Below are positions 31,213 through 44,149 of a stretch of DNA of 64,000 nucleotides, piece after piece. The DNA lies in assembly GCF_019320115.1 (NCBI RefSeq), contig NC_089591.1, positions 23,910,502 through 23,974,501 of the forward strand. The letters run 5' to 3'. Numbering within the stretch: position 1 is the first letter of the stretch; every line of letters starts with the position of its first letter. The DNA comes from Miscanthus floridulus (lineage: Eukaryota > Streptophyta > Magnoliopsida > Poales > Poaceae). The notes under the pieces are model-generated. The model was not told the origin of the DNA. It saw nothing but the letters and a program-made list of their open reading frames with translations, and made no database searches. The translations under genes and the position numbers were made by a program.

Positions 31213-32530
31213 AAACGATCCCAATTTCCTTAAAGGGAAATCCACATATTCGAAGTATAACGTGATAGTCCCACATGATCATCCCATCACATTATCAAAG
31301 AATAATCAATATCACAGTCATACTATCGAATTCCTAGTCTTAAAGAGAGTACAAATAACAAGGTTTACTCATTATTACATCACCACTTGGCGGAATCACT
31401 CAGAGCATACAACATCCTAGAACAACATCAAGTAGAAAGGCAGCAGACATCGACTCCATCTTCTCAACCAAACTTGAGTGCAAGAACAAGACCTCTAATC
31501 CTCCCAACCATCTCCCTAGTAGTCGTACTCAGGCTAGGGACCTAGTCAAAGAATTATCAGTACAATTTGTACTAGCCACTGGCTCCCTCCCTATGCTTTG
31601 CGTTTGCTTTTGTGGTGGTGGAATGCAAGGGTAGAGCAAAAGACCTATTTGCACCTCCATCCTAGGGCTTCATCCCACAAAGACACTCCGCCCTATGATC
31701 TCAACATCTCACATGCACCCACCACAAGTACCACTCATAGGGGATGCCCAGGTCACACCCCCCTAGTAGGACTCGTCCAATGACTCATCGTAAGATCCTG
31801 CCTGATCGACTCAACCCTCACCATAGACCCAAAACGCACGCTAAGATCTCCTAGTTGTTACCACATTACTAGCACCTAGTGCCTTAACCACTCTCATACA
31901 ATCCTCCACCAAGCATCACATCACAAATATAATGCATAGTAGAAGTAGTAGCAAGTAAGTAAGCGAGCGTCTAACCTAATAGCAGGTGTGCAGGGGTATA
32001 TGTTGCGACAAGGTAATGGCTCACAAGGAATTCTACCATGCAACCTATCACAGATCATTTGCATAAAAGTAAAGCACTAGCATCTATATTGTAGCATGTC
32101 TAATAGTATTCTATGAGGTTGGGTGGGATGTGGCACCTGGCAGGTCATCTCCAAGCTCCTTAGTGTAGTCGAGGTCGTGCTCCTCAGCCTATGGCTCCTC
32201 TAGGTCTATCAAATGAGACATATAGCCATGAGAAGCGACACCTATAGATGATCACAAAGAAGCGATAGAAATTCAAAAGATCTAAATGCACTCAAACACA
32301 AGCCTATGACATAGAGATCGTGTTTAGAAAAATGGGCACTAGTTTCACATTTTTCTGCGGTCATATGAATTTTCTAAATTTAAATCATTTTCTAAAAAAG
32401 GAAAATTCTAGGGCTTGACATGTGGCAGCACGTGATTGGGTGAGGTTGTTCCAGTCGCTGACAAATGGGACTGGGTCCACGGTCAATGGTCAACGTTGAC
32501 CAGGCTCGGGCTAGGCTCGGTAGGCTAGAT
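31213..32530. repeat. LTR-like fragment (F), unclassified
   Basis: This block replaces the RT of element E at 31213, where it begins TGAAACGATCCC, and ends against the TG start of a different LTR at 32531. It has no ORF. Composition and short phrases (GGTTTACTCATTATTACATC, GACCTAGTCAAAG) resemble long LTRs of Tekay-like elements read backward, and the right half ends in a GGCTCGGGCTAGGCTCGG repeat (about 32503-32520). No matching partner exists in the window. Confidence 0.4.
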
Positions 32531-34807
32531 TGTAACACCCTAGTGTTAAGCATTGCATTTGGCACTTGCATTTCATGAGCACAAGTATCATCCTAGCATT
32601 CATGAGCATGAGCATATGGAATTTCATCTTATTCTTTACATATTATCACATGTGATGTTGATTATATACATGCATATGCTTGTGATCATGTGTGACCAAT
32701 GCAAGAGATGGTTGTGAGGTCACAAAAACACCTTAAACACATCTAGGATGGTAAATAGAACAATGTTTGTATTCATGACATGGGCCAATTTTGCTTCTAA
32801 GTCCTAGTTTACTCATAATGTCATTTTTCATGATCCTACTTTGACCAAAGTTGAACTATAGCATAGATTGTTCGCATGACAGTACACACTTAATAAAACT
32901 TGTAGGTCTTGATATGGGTAACAAACTTTATTTAAGGGTCATGAGTTAATTCAGTGCCTAGAATGGTCAAATAGAGCCCACAAGTAGCAATGAAATGTTG
33001 TTTTCAAACTTAGAAAATTTTGCTAAGTCATTAGCTGATTATAGTTTCAAAGTAGCATACTTTGGAGCTTTGCATTTTGGAAACCATGACGAATTTAGAC
33101 CAAGCTCATTTAAGCAAAGTTGGAGATCACGTGTAGCTCTACAATTCCTAGTAATGGAATTTTTGCTAATTCTGCATGGATTAGGAGTAATAGTGCTATG
33201 AAGATGGCTTGTCAGTGGGCCTGACGGCCGATTTGAATCAGTCGGTCCGAGCGCGTCATGGTCGACTGCTGCCAGGCCGCGCGTGCCATGTGGCAGCCGC
33301 TCGCTAGCAGTCGGATTGGCCTATCAGGCCAGCAGGGGGAGAAAATAGAGGCAAAGCCGCTGTGCTTGCTCATTCTCACTCTCTCACTCTGCTCTCTCCC
33401 TCTTGCTAGCTCATTGAGCGGAGCCATGTTTGCCATCGCTGGCGCTACCGCACACCTCCGCTACACTTGCACGCCATAGCCACAACACCATTGTCAAATC
33501 TATCACACTCATAGCTCCGCCACCATCTCTTCTACCACCCCGACCCGCTAGTGCCACCATTCGAGCCAAGGTACAGCCGCATTGCGTGTCGCCGTCGCCG
33601 CCATGGTCACAGAGTGCCACCGAGCTCCAAGCTCGCCATGGCCAGCCCTCTCTACTACTTCCTACCTCCTTCTCCAATGGTTTGTTGTTGCCTTAGGTCA
33701 TAGAACCTCACGCTGTCCAAATGGCTTGAAATTTGTACAGTAGATTATTGGGGTCATATGTAACTATTGTAATTTTCTCAAAATTTATTGAGCATTGGAA
33801 ATATTTGTCCTTTAAATCACCTTATAATATAGGATATTAATAACAGCACATATGTAAATTATTTGGGCTTAACCATGATGTTTTCTATGGTGCTTGTGAT
33901 GCACATGATTTGTTGAGATGAATAGTTGTGCTTAGAAGTAATTGGTTGTAGGCAGCTAGTTAATTATTGCTTTATAATTCAACTAAATGGCTGCATGAGT
34001 AGTTTCTATTGTGTTGACAAATTCATGATGATAATGACCTCTTCCGTGAAACTTGTTAATAACAAAGTTGTATATAACTTGCTCATCTAGCTTGTCCAAA
34101 AATTTTATAGTCATAGGCCTAATGGTTTAAGAGTTATAGCTGTTAGAATTCTGTTGTCAGATTCGCTTGTCCTCTGGACAGATTTGAAAGATTGAATTGT
34201 TTGACCTAGATAGCTATTGAATCACCTTAAGATGATTAAAATAAAATTGTATACAATTTTATAAGCTTTCCATAAAGTCCAAGATCATATTGTTTGGATG
34301 TGTAAAACTCCAGTTATGGTCAAAACAAGTGGTTGTTGTCTTGTAGTCCTAGAAAATGCTTAAATGGACATTTGTTTAATTACTAGAGAAGAGATATGCA
34401 TCTACTCAGTAAAAGAAGTTAATCTTGTTATCACCCTAATACCTTGCTCTTAAGAACACTCATGAGTATGCATTTCATTCATATCATCCATGTCATTACC
34501 TATGCATCCATGATATCTTATTCGTGCTCATGCATATAGGATTGCCCGAAGGAATCACCCTCTTGGAGTTCAAAGCAGAAGAGGACGAGAATCAGGAGAC
34601 ACCCTAGCTCATGGCTCCCAAAGGCGAGGAGCAGGCTCCTAGAAGAACTTCCAAAGTTCCCTGACCACCGGCCCACTTCTTTCATGAAAGGCAATCCCTA
34701 GAGCATTCTATGCCTCCTATGTTTTATAAAATATCACTTGAGTCCTTTATGTTTGATGCATTAGGATATAAGAGTTGATTTGGAAACACTTGATGCATAT
34801 AACTACT
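32531..34807 (+). repeat. Truncated Tekay-like LTR, related to the LTRs of element G
   Basis: It begins TGTAACACCCTAGTGTTAAG, the complement of the right ends of both G LTRs (44111 and 55422). It follows the complement of those LTRs for about 2.3 kb, ending with the block AAAATATCACTTGAGTCC and CTTGATGCATAT, which corresponds to about 40890-40960. Element B starts at 34808 and cuts it off. The central 33200-33700 part is GC-rich like the same place in G. It is a clearly older relative of G in the opposite orientation. Confidence 0.75.
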
Positions 34808-35285
34808 TGTTGTCAATAGAATATCGTCGGTAGTCCTCCGAGGGGTTTCCCATGAAGGACGATTGATCGGTAGAGGAGCGTGGGATCAAGAACAAGAAGG
34901 CAATAGAGACACATGAGTTAGACAGGTTCATGCCGTCAGTATGACATAATACCCTACTCCTGTGGTCTATTGGTTTATATTAGCTATCATATGATATTGT
35001 GTGCATTTGGAGGGGGTCCCTGCCCGCCTTACATAATCTAGGGAGTAGGGTTACAAGTCAGGTTAGATCTGAGAGATAACTGGAAAGTAATAATTGAATT
35101 ACAGGAATCTTGGGATCATACATATCCTAATAGATCTCGTAGTATCTTTAGGATATCGTCTAGATGTCTTGCGGAAGCCACCGACTAGAGTTGTGCCCCA
35201 CAAGGCTTCATCTTGTGGGCTGGGCCGCCCTTGAGGGCGCAGCCCATGTGGTCTGCCATGGGTATCTAGGGTAATACCCCCCACA
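34808..35285 (+). repeat. 5' LTR of element B
   Basis: It starts TGTTGTCAATAGAATATCG, ends TAATACCCCCCACA, and aligns end to end with the LTR of element A (12324-12799). Shared landmarks are TAATACCCTACTCCTGTGGT and GGAGGGGGTCCCTGCC. The TATA region is weaker here (CTTACATAAT) than in A. Confidence 0.75.
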
Positions 35286-35611
35286 GCTAGTCCCCGAAGC
35301 GCCTTGTACCCATAGTGCAACGCTGTCTTGAGCTTGTCCGAGCAGGATGCGAACAAAGTCGAGCAGTCAAAACTCATGGTCCAACCACATTGAAGAGTTG
35401 CTGAGCAGCGCACACTATAACCGAGCAGCACAAACCATAGCTGATCAACATAACCCAAGCACGACTTGCCATAAGGATGTAAGGAGCTCAACTTCAGAAT
35501 CGAAATTTTCTTCGTAGTGGAACAAGTGTGCCCACGTAGAGTCCGACCACTAGAAAAGGAGATAGTCTTCTTCAACTTCAAGAGGCGTGGAGTCTTCTAG
35601 AATAAAGCAAG

Positions 35612-35850
35612 CACATTCACCACGAGGTAAAGTGTGCCCACTTAGTCCCCGAGCCTAACAGTAGATGGCATAGTCATGTGGTGCCAGGGTCCAAAGTAGA
35701 AGAATAGTAAAAGACCAGCCGGGCATGTAGCTAGTCCTCGAGTGTAGCCCTAAAATGAGAGAGAGCACATTCACCGCAAGGTGAAGTGTGCCCACTTAGT
35801 CCCCAAGCCTAACAGTAGATGACGTAGTCATGTGGTGCCTGGGTCCAAAG
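35612..35850 (+). repeat. 154-bp direct repeat in the leader of element B
   Basis: Units start at 35612 and 35766, giving the same 154-bp period as in element A (13123 and 13277). Each carries GTGTGCCCACTTAGTCCCC, AACAGTAGATG and TAGTCATGTGG. The second unit is partial. Confidence 0.75.
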
Positions 35851-36241
35851 TAGAAGAATAGTAAAAGACTAGCCTAGTAGGAGTAATGGTTGTACAATAA
35901 CTGTTCCTGAGCCTCAATAAATGGCGGAGAAGTCAGAGATTATTCGGCGAGTAATAACCAATCGGCGGTGATAAATGAGCGACATGGGCTACGACTACGT
36001 GAAAGCCCAGGCTACGGCCCATTAAGCCATGTCAGAGAATTCAGAGGGGCGCAAATCGTAGGAACAGTTTCCCAAAAACCCTTGGATGCGAAAGGATGGG
36101 GAAAGTGCTTTATAACAGCACCGCCGCATCCCACGTTCATACCTTTGCCACTTTGCCATCCCGTCTTCATCTTCAGTCCTCACATTTCCAGATTCAAATC
36201 CACACATGCTCCCGACGCTAGTCCCCATCTAGATCTAAGAG

Positions 36242-37900
36242 ATGGTGCCAAAGAGGAGAGTTGTGAACCCAAAGAAGGCGAGCCCAAAGAAAGTAGGAGT
36301 AGGAGCTAATCGTGACGAAGAGTGGGTGCCGTCACGCATGGGGGAAGTGGAGCTTGAGAGATTGGTGGACGCGGGCGTGCTTCCTAACCGCTGTCACCAC
36401 CAGATGGTGGCTAGCCAGCAATGAGCCCTTCCCAATGCCCAACACTAATGAAGCTATAGTCTTTGAGGATTATTTCTGGCATGGGTTGGGGTTCCCTATT
36501 CATCCGTTCTTGTGGGATCTACTAGAGTTCTAGGCGATTAATCTGTGTAATCTCCACCCCAACACCATATTACACATCTCAATCTTTATCCATTTCTATG
36601 AGATGTTTATGGGGGTTCTATCGCACTTCAACCTCTTCAAACACCTGTTTTGGTTGAAGAAGAAAGGCGGTGGTGGTTCCAAGGTGGTTGGTAGCGTATA
36701 TCTACAGCTCCAGGATGGAATGGCTAGTGAGTACATTAATGTACCACTGAACACTTCTCTAAAAGGGTGGAATTCCATGTGGTTCTACATGAAATAGAGT
36801 CACCCTGCAATCCGCTATGACGTCACCATGTCCTAGAGAACTAGAGGAGCTGGTCAGAGAAACCGAACAGTGCTAACATGGAACAAGTGAGGGAGCTCCT
36901 CGACCTAATTAAAGGCATGGAAATTAGAGGTGAACTAGTGGCAACAAGCTTCATAGTGTGCCGCGTCCAGCTATGCAAGGAGAGGGCCCACCCTGGGCTT
37001 TGACTATAGAGGTGATGATGATAGGACCAGGGAGAGGACGGAGCGGCTAATGAAGAAGAATGTCCTAGAGCGGGCTGTAGAGCTATTCACTCCCAATATT
37101 TCATTCATCTGGCCAAAGCAAACGAGGGCCTTCAATTGCACATATCTGCCTCCTCAGGTAATCATCTCAATTTTTTATTCCCGATACTTTTAACCCTAAA
37201 GCATTGCTGAGTAGTGAACTGATTCACTTATGCAAAGATCCATTCACAGGAAAGAGCGGTGTATTTCTCTAACGTGCCTAGGGGTGATTGGCTAAGGGGG
37301 GTAGATGCCCGGCCACTGGCTCAGCCTAAGGAAGATGCTGCCAGCACCTCCTCAGAGTCTAGAGGCACCGACATTGGTTGGACGGAGAGTTCGCCCCTAG
37401 TGTTAGAGAAAGTCCGGGGGAAGAGGGCAGTGGCAGACGAGCCGGCCTAGAAGAAGAGAATGATGGCAGTTGCCGCTCCCCTCAAACTGGGTGGCATCTC
37501 ACTTGAAGGTGACCTAGACTACTCGAATGTGAAGGACCACGGTGATCGAGTGGTCTGATGATGACGAAACTCTAGTTGCTCCTTCTCCGAGCACACAGGC
37601 ACCTCCATGTAGCACACACGTGGAGGAGCAATCAAGGGGAAATAAAGAAGTCCCCAAGCAGTGGGCAAGTGGATTTCCCGAGCATTAGGCAAAGAAAATC
37701 CCCATGCAGTAGGTGATAGAGATCCCCGCTGGGCGGGCGACGGGAGTCCCCGAGCAATAGGCAGAGGTAAACCTAGAGGGATGAGCGGGGGAAGTCCCGA
37801 AGCTGTAGGCGAAGCAGAGTTTGACTATGGATGAGGCGAGACCTCTACCCTAGTGCATGGGAGTCGACCCCACAACCCCTTCTGGGGGCTCAGGCGGGCA
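36242..37900 (+). pseudogene. PF04195-type ORF of element B, 5' exons, broken
   Basis: Same protein as in element A: start region MVPKRRVVNPKKASPKK at 36242, DEEWVPSRMGEVELERLVDA, then a frame change near 36390 to EPFPMPNTNEAIVFEDYFWH. TAG stops follow at 36531 and 36796. The exon ends at 37157 with intron 37158-37249 (GTAATC to TCACAG). After it the frame shows ERAVYFSNV-type sequence, then a polar low-complexity region rich in Glu, Pro and Ser with many stops. Its level of decay is similar to A. Confidence 0.6.
37158..37249 (+). other. Predicted intron in the element B ORF
   Basis: Donor GTAATC after CCTCCTCAG and acceptor TTCACAG before GAAAGAGCGG, 92 bp. It corresponds to 14748-14839 in element A. 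Exon sequence on both sides is alike in the two copies while the intron interior differs more. Confidence 0.6.
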
Positions 37901-38379
37901 TCGCTGATTCAAAAAATTTTACCCACAAAACAAACGGTAAGTATCTTTGTGTTGGAGTTACTTTGTTGTCTTATCTTAGCTTTTTTGGCACTTTGATGAA
38001 ATGATCTAATGTAGTGCACGACATACGGAGGGCTAGGACCCATCCACCCACACTGACAAGCAGCCTCGGGCTAATCCTAGAGTGGCGGCAGCACCGACAG
38101 TTCCCGTATCAGAATCCCCGAGTGCTCGGCAACCGACAGAAGAGTCAACCACCGCTAGGGGTGGACTTGGAGACGGTGAGAGGTTGACATGAGGGGGGGG
38201 GGTCATTGACAATACCCGAAGCAACAACGGGTACTATCAGACCCTTGGGAGCAGAAGCTAGAGTTGCCAGCGATGCGGTCGGCGAATGCAATGGCGTTCG
38301 AGGAGCTAACGGCACTGCCTGAGGCGTCATAGGGCATGGTCTGGTCCCACTGTTCGGCCGCAGGGGAGGAGGACTGAAG

Positions 38380-39480
38380 TTGAAGAGACCATTCATGCAG
38401 AACCTCAAACCCAATCCAGTCTGAATCCTCCGCAAGCACAGTGACAAAGTGGTAATTGTCAAAGAGGAGGACACCCCCAAGGAGATGAGAAGATTGAAAT
38501 CCACCCTCGCCGAAGTAATAAAACAAATCGAGGTTAGTACTGAATCCTGAGTACTTGTCTTTGACGTTGGAGATCAAATTCCATCATTATCACCATGCAT
38601 TTTCTAGGGATAACTTGGACTACCAAACACCTGGCGCTAGTTGATAAAGAGGATGGAGTCCCTCACCGAGGAGAACCAAAAACTCAAGGAGGCGATGAAC
38701 CTCTCGAAAGAGAAATACCCTAGAGGGCCCGGCAGTGAGCAAGACCTCGCTGAGTCCAATGCACGAGACGTAGAACACCAGAGGGGGTCCTATCTGAGCA
38801 GCTGGTAGCTATGTTCGAACAGCTATCGAGCAAGTCTAAGTAGCTGGCCATTGCCTCCACACAACTAAAGGACGCTTCCAAGCAGTTGAAGTAGCTATAG
38901 AAAATCTCTGAGCAGAAGAAAGGTACATGTGATCGATGAAAGCATTTTGCATAGTTGAATATGCTTATTTTTTGTGATGATTGTTGTGCTTGTAGAGCAA
39001 GATGTGGAGCTTGGCCAGCTATGACAGGTCCTTAAACAACTCTGAGAGGAGAAGGTGAAGGAGACAGGGCGAGCGAACAAACTGGCCGAAGAGCTGGTCG
39101 GGGTTACTGATGAAGTAATTTCCTTGCTTGATGGAACTTTGTAATGCTTGTAGACTACCGTTGGAGGGTCAAGGCACAGTTTGATGCTGCTGGAGCAGGA
39201 CGCTCGGACCTAGAGGGACAAGTTTGATGCTGTAGTTGCTGGCATCAAACTAGTGCTTGACTGCAGTCGACCCAGAGGTGGTTCCTCAGCCCGACGGTAG
39301 GCCGCCGTGCTCGGACATCATCATCGAAAGGTGCAAGACAGGCGTGGGAGAGCTTCAAGAGCTTCAACCGCTGATACTATTGTTTCTGCTGCTGCCCACA
39401 CCCTTGCTGTGGTTTGGTCCCACTATCCAGCAACTGACCTTCAGGCAATAGGGGCAGGATTCACCGAAGGGCTTGGTGAG
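38380..39480 (+). pseudogene. Coiled-coil exons of element B
   Basis: Several short exon-like blocks are separated by introns with plausible GT and AG ends; for example 38922-38996 starts GTACATG and ends CTTGTAG. A frame at about 38645-38770 reads RMESLTEENQKLKEAMNLSK, a heptad-type coiled coil. A later block (about 39250-39490) continues to the G insertion at 39492. The last exon lies at 55423-55520 beyond G. The function is unknown. Element A lost this part at its junction with C. Confidence 0.5.
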
Positions 39481-39491
39481 GCGGAGATTCT

Positions 39492-42400
39492 TGTCGTAGA
39501 ACCGACCAATTTATAAGAGCACAAGTACAATGGCAAGCCCACAAGCGATCACACTATCATACTTGAGCCCATATAAATCCTGGTAGTCTATCGAGTACCA
39601 CGATGGGTCTTGATAAACTGATCCACAACAACCAAGATCGTACATGATTCAACATACATGTCACATCTTACAGTAAAGTTCACAGATACATTTTCATCAT
39701 CAGAGAATGAAACAAAGTTATTACAAATCAAGTTTGATAGATAATAGCAAAAGCAAACTAAGCCTAAAAGTAGCATTTGCCAACATAGTTTAATACAGTG
39801 CCAACATACGATCACAATCCACAAAAGCATATAGAGGGATTAATAAAGAAGCCTGCTCAAGGCTTACTCCTCATCCACAGTGGGATAGAAGCAACTCTTG
39901 CAAAACCCGTGATAAATTGCACCATCTGCAATAATGGGAATAAAACCCTGAGTACGAGAAGGTACTCAGCTAGACTTACTCGTCATAAACCAGAAATAAA
40001 TTGACTCCAAGGATTATGCAAGGTTGTATAAGTGGAGATAGTTTGACAACATTTGCATAAAAAGTGATTAACTTGGTTATACAATTATAATTCTGTTATC
40101 AAGTTATTTATAACTACCCATCTATAAATTAGCAACTATCCTGTGCCAAACATGTGGTATATCATTTAAAGAGCATAAAATAGTAACCATAGCAGGTATA
40201 GTAATTCCATGTTTATCCGAACCATCATATTCCATAATACAATTACTACGATGTTGGGGCTAGCCAAGTTTCTCACTATCCGGGAGAGATGACGATTCGA
40301 ATCGATTTCAACCAGCTAGGAATTTATTCCTAACACAAACCCAGGCGGACTAGACAACGGTCACCTTAGGCCACCTTTGGTAAAACTCAAGTCCACATGT
40401 CGCGGGTTCGCCCAGCGCCGCACAATCAGGGACAACCAACTGCCAGGACATTTAGGACTATCATGCCCTTGGGCTCATGTCTGGCTTCCCCACACATCCT
40501 TACTACCATCCAGAGTGCGCACTCTTACAGAGCAGGCCTGACCTGAGTTGAGCTACTCGGCTTCGTGGTCGGAATGAGTTATCCGGCTATCTAAGTGATA
40601 GGCATGCGTTCAATCTTGTTAGAAGTGCCAAGAATGGTACGGTCCTTAATCAGCACAGACTGGAATCACATGAGTCAATCTACCATAGACTCCGCCTGGC
40701 CTCCATTTACTTTTACCCCATGGTTCTTTTCCACGATAGCAAATATAGCCAACCGTGCTTTGGTATCCACCTATATCTCGCAGGTGACAGGAAATCAACC
40801 GACTTCTACCGATCTAAGCATGGTTAAGCATACATTCGATCTTGGACCTACATAGGGTTAAAGGAGTATTTCTAGACAAGGAAATCATATGCATCAAGTG
40901 GTTCCAATCAACTCTTATAACCTAATGCATCAATCATAAAGGACTCGAGTAATATTTTATAAAACACTAGGAGACTTAGAATGCTCCGGGGCTTGCCTTT
41001 CAGAAAAGAAGTGGGGCGGTGGTCAGGGCACTCCGGAAGCTCTTCTAGGGTCTGCTCCTCACCTTCGGGAGCTATGGCTTGAGGAATCTCCTGCTGGTCC
41101 CCTTCCTCTCTTTCGTTGAACCCCAGCAACGTTATCTCCTCTGTCGATCCTAGATGCATGAATATGGCATAAGATATTGCGAATGCATATATGCTGACAA
41201 GTATAGGATGATGACCCATGATGAATGCATTCATGTAAGTATTCTTAATAGTATGGTGTTAAAGTAATAACAAGTGCATCACATTTTTCTGAGTATGTGC
41301 ATATCTCTTCTTGATTACTTAATCAAACACTTCAACAAGTCATTTACTATACCACAAAGAGCAGCTACTTGTTTTACTCATAACTGAAGTTCTACTTTCC
41401 AAATGCTATGATCTTGGACTTTATGGAAATCTTATAAAATTGTCTACAACTTTCTTTTAATACTCTTACTGTGATTCAAGAGTTATATAGGGCAAACAAA
41501 TCATTCAATCAAATCTGTCTAGAAAGTAAACATTTCGGACAGCAAACTTGTGATAGCTAGAACTCAAAAACCCTAAGCCCTATGACTGTGAAAATTTAAC
41601 ACAAGGTAGATTAGTAACTTATGTACAACTTTGTTATTAACAAGTTTTACAGCAAAGACCATTATCCATATGAAATCATCCACACAATCAAAACTATACA
41701 TGCAGCCTTGTATTTGAATTATAAAGTGATAATTAGTTATTTGCATACAATCAATGGCTTCTAAGCCTTACCATTGACATCAACAGTTACTATGCATCAT
41801 AAGAACCATAGAAAACATCATGGTTAATCATAATCTAATTATTTAAATGCCTTTATTAATTCAATTAAATAATTAGGGTAAATAATAAACATACACCAAA
41901 TTTGCACAATACATTCTCAGAAAATTACATTAGACTCCTAATGCTCACAATATGCTACTATGAAAATTTCATACCATTTGCACATGTATAACATCCTATG
42001 CAAAAATGACAAGCCAGCAACGGTTATTTTAGTGAAAATGGAAAACCCTATAGAAAAGTGTCAAGCAACAGATTATATATTTTTCCTAGCTTCACATTAG
42101 TGCCATATTACTGTATAAAAATTTGCATAGCAATATTTTACATATTTTTATCCCTATAAATTTCCTTAGAAAATGCCATTTATTAATAAATAAATAGAAA
42201 CGGCATATTTAAATTAACTTTATAGCAAACTTATTATTTTTCCTAGCCAGAGCATGTCAATACAAAACCCACAAAATTGGAATCACAATTTTAGGAGTTT
42301 TCTATCTCAAGATATCTAATTTACAAAATTGTAAAACATGCAAAAGCACTCATTTAGCTATATTTAAATCACCATGAAAAATACCAGAAAATGCACATTT

Positions 42401-44111
42401 CATATTTTCATAACAAAACTACACTTCCTAAGAAATACAACAAAATTTGGTTCACCAGAAATGGACATCTATAACTCCACTTATCACTTTTCAAAGTTAG
42501 CATGTAAAACTGAAATAAAGGAGCTATCCTACAACTCTACGGTCACTGACAGGCGGCACCCGCAGGTCAGTTGACCCCACATGTCAGCGAAACAGAAAAC
42601 AGAGGAACACACGAGGCGGCGCTATCTCACCGGCGGCGACGTCTCCGGTGACGGCACCTAGACTACAGTGACCCCCTCGACCTGGTGCACCCGCTAAGGT
42701 ATCCAGGTGGTCGGATTATCGACGCAAAGGACTGACGATGGTGGCCATGGCGGCACGGCGGTGCGGGTCGACGGTGATACACCGGAGGTGATCACTGACA
42801 ACTCAAACCAAGGCTTCGGACAAGCATCTATAGGATACGGTGAACCTATTGTGCACTCAAATGGGGCACTCGGTGGTCGGGGTTGGCTAGACCATGGGGA
42901 CGGGCCATGGTGGCCCGACGGCTTACCGTGCGTAGAGAGCGAGCAATGCGAGCGTGTTGAGACTTTGGGATGACGGTGGAGTGGCTGCGGTGGCAAACGA
43001 GCGAGGTGGAGCGAGCTGGCATCAGGAAATGGCGATGGCGACGCTGCCTGAGCAGCTGCGGCTACTACGGACGACGAAGGAGGCAAAAAAATGGAAACAC
43101 GAGCGTGGGGATAGAGCGGGCGAGTGCGGGGCATGTTGTAGTGCGCTCTGGCCTGACGTGGCTACGCTAGTCAGACCGATGGCTGACGCGTGGCTTCGCT
43201 TCCTCCATGCAGCAGCCATGCTCTTTGACGGTCGGCCATGATAGCGTGCCGTGCGGCGTTCGTCAGAGTGCGATCCTATGCCTGACAGCGCGATTTGAAG
43301 AAATTAAATCTCCTAACCCATAGCTTGTTAGTGCAAACAACCTAAACAGAACTTGTAGCCCTAAGTACCAGCTACAAAACTCCTTTAGAAATCAAGGTCT
43401 AATTTGTAATGGATAGAGAGTAAAATCAACTCAAAGTAGTGACCGCAAAACTACAAGCACGCAAGACTTAGAAAAATTTTCGTAAGTGCTGAAAGCAATG
43501 AAATACTAATTCTTGTGAGAAATTTTTAAGCATGTTAGGAGCTAAACTAGTCTACGACCCACAAATAAAATTTGTTCCTCTCATCAAACACTACAACTTT
43601 GATTTAGTGCACACATCCATGCAAGGTCTCTATCATATAGTTCAAACTTGGTCAAACCTATTACATTCAAATGATGACTTATACTTGAACTATGACCTAG
43701 TGACCAAATTAGCCCTAGCCATGAATACCAAAGTTGTTCCTAATGACATTCTAAACATGTTTAAGCTATTCCTAAGGTCACACAATCATTTCATACATTG
43801 GTTACACATAAAGCTTTCCAGGTCAACATACATAGCATCACTTAAGGACTTGATCATGCAAAGTGACCTTCATAACCATTGCTCCACTAGTCATCCTAAG
43901 TGTAGCTAAGATGTTTTAGTGACTCACATCAACCATTTACATGTATTCACTCATGATCATATGCATATATACAAGGAAACATAAAATAACAAGCATGTTT
44001 CATATGTTTCAATCACATGTTTCAATTGTACAAGCTTAAATGTGAATGCTTGATGCTCATGCTCATGCAATGCAAGTCAAATTATGCAAGCTTAACACCT
44101 AGGGTGTTACA
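39492..44111 (-). repeat. 3' LTR of element G
   Basis: 4620 bp on the left side of the element. It starts TGTCGTAGAACCGACC and ends CTAGGGTGTTACA in plus-strand reading. A GC-rich island at about 42550-43300 lies between very AT-rich flanks and is also present in the other LTR. The plus strand (antisense to the element) has a 125-codon open frame at 43532-43909. Confidence 0.9.
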
Positions 44112-44126
44112 GCCCCTCCTCCTTTT
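44112..44126 (-). other. Polypurine tract of element G
   Basis: Reads AAAAGGAGGAGGGGC on the minus strand, directly before the TGTAACACC start of the 3' LTR. The pol frame with the chromodomain runs into it. It primes plus-strand DNA synthesis. Confidence 0.75.
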
Positions 44127-44149
44127 AAAAATCTCGTCCTCGAGATTTG

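Larger units (their letters stand above)
34808..39491 (+). mobile_element. Tat-like pol-less retrotransposon B, 5' part
   Basis: Second member of the A family: LTR 34808-35285, leader with the 154-bp repeat, PF04195-like ORF with the conserved 92-bp intron, then more exons with coiled-coil character. It is interrupted by element G, which duplicated ATTCT (39487-39491 and 55423-55427), and resumes at 55423 with its last exon. No protease, RT or integrase is seen. No 3' LTR was found beyond 55427, so the 3' end is lost or unrecognised. Confidence 0.75.

Noticed and set aside
38197..38204. Run of eight or more G as a possible quadruplex
   Set aside because: A single homopolymer run without three further G tracts nearby; more likely slippage in decayed element B sequence.
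42694..43134. 146-codon minus-strand ORF in the G LTR (also 54117-54443)
   Set aside because: It lies in the GC-rich island, is Pro/Ser-rich, and the reading differs by frame between the two LTR copies. Not conserved as protein.
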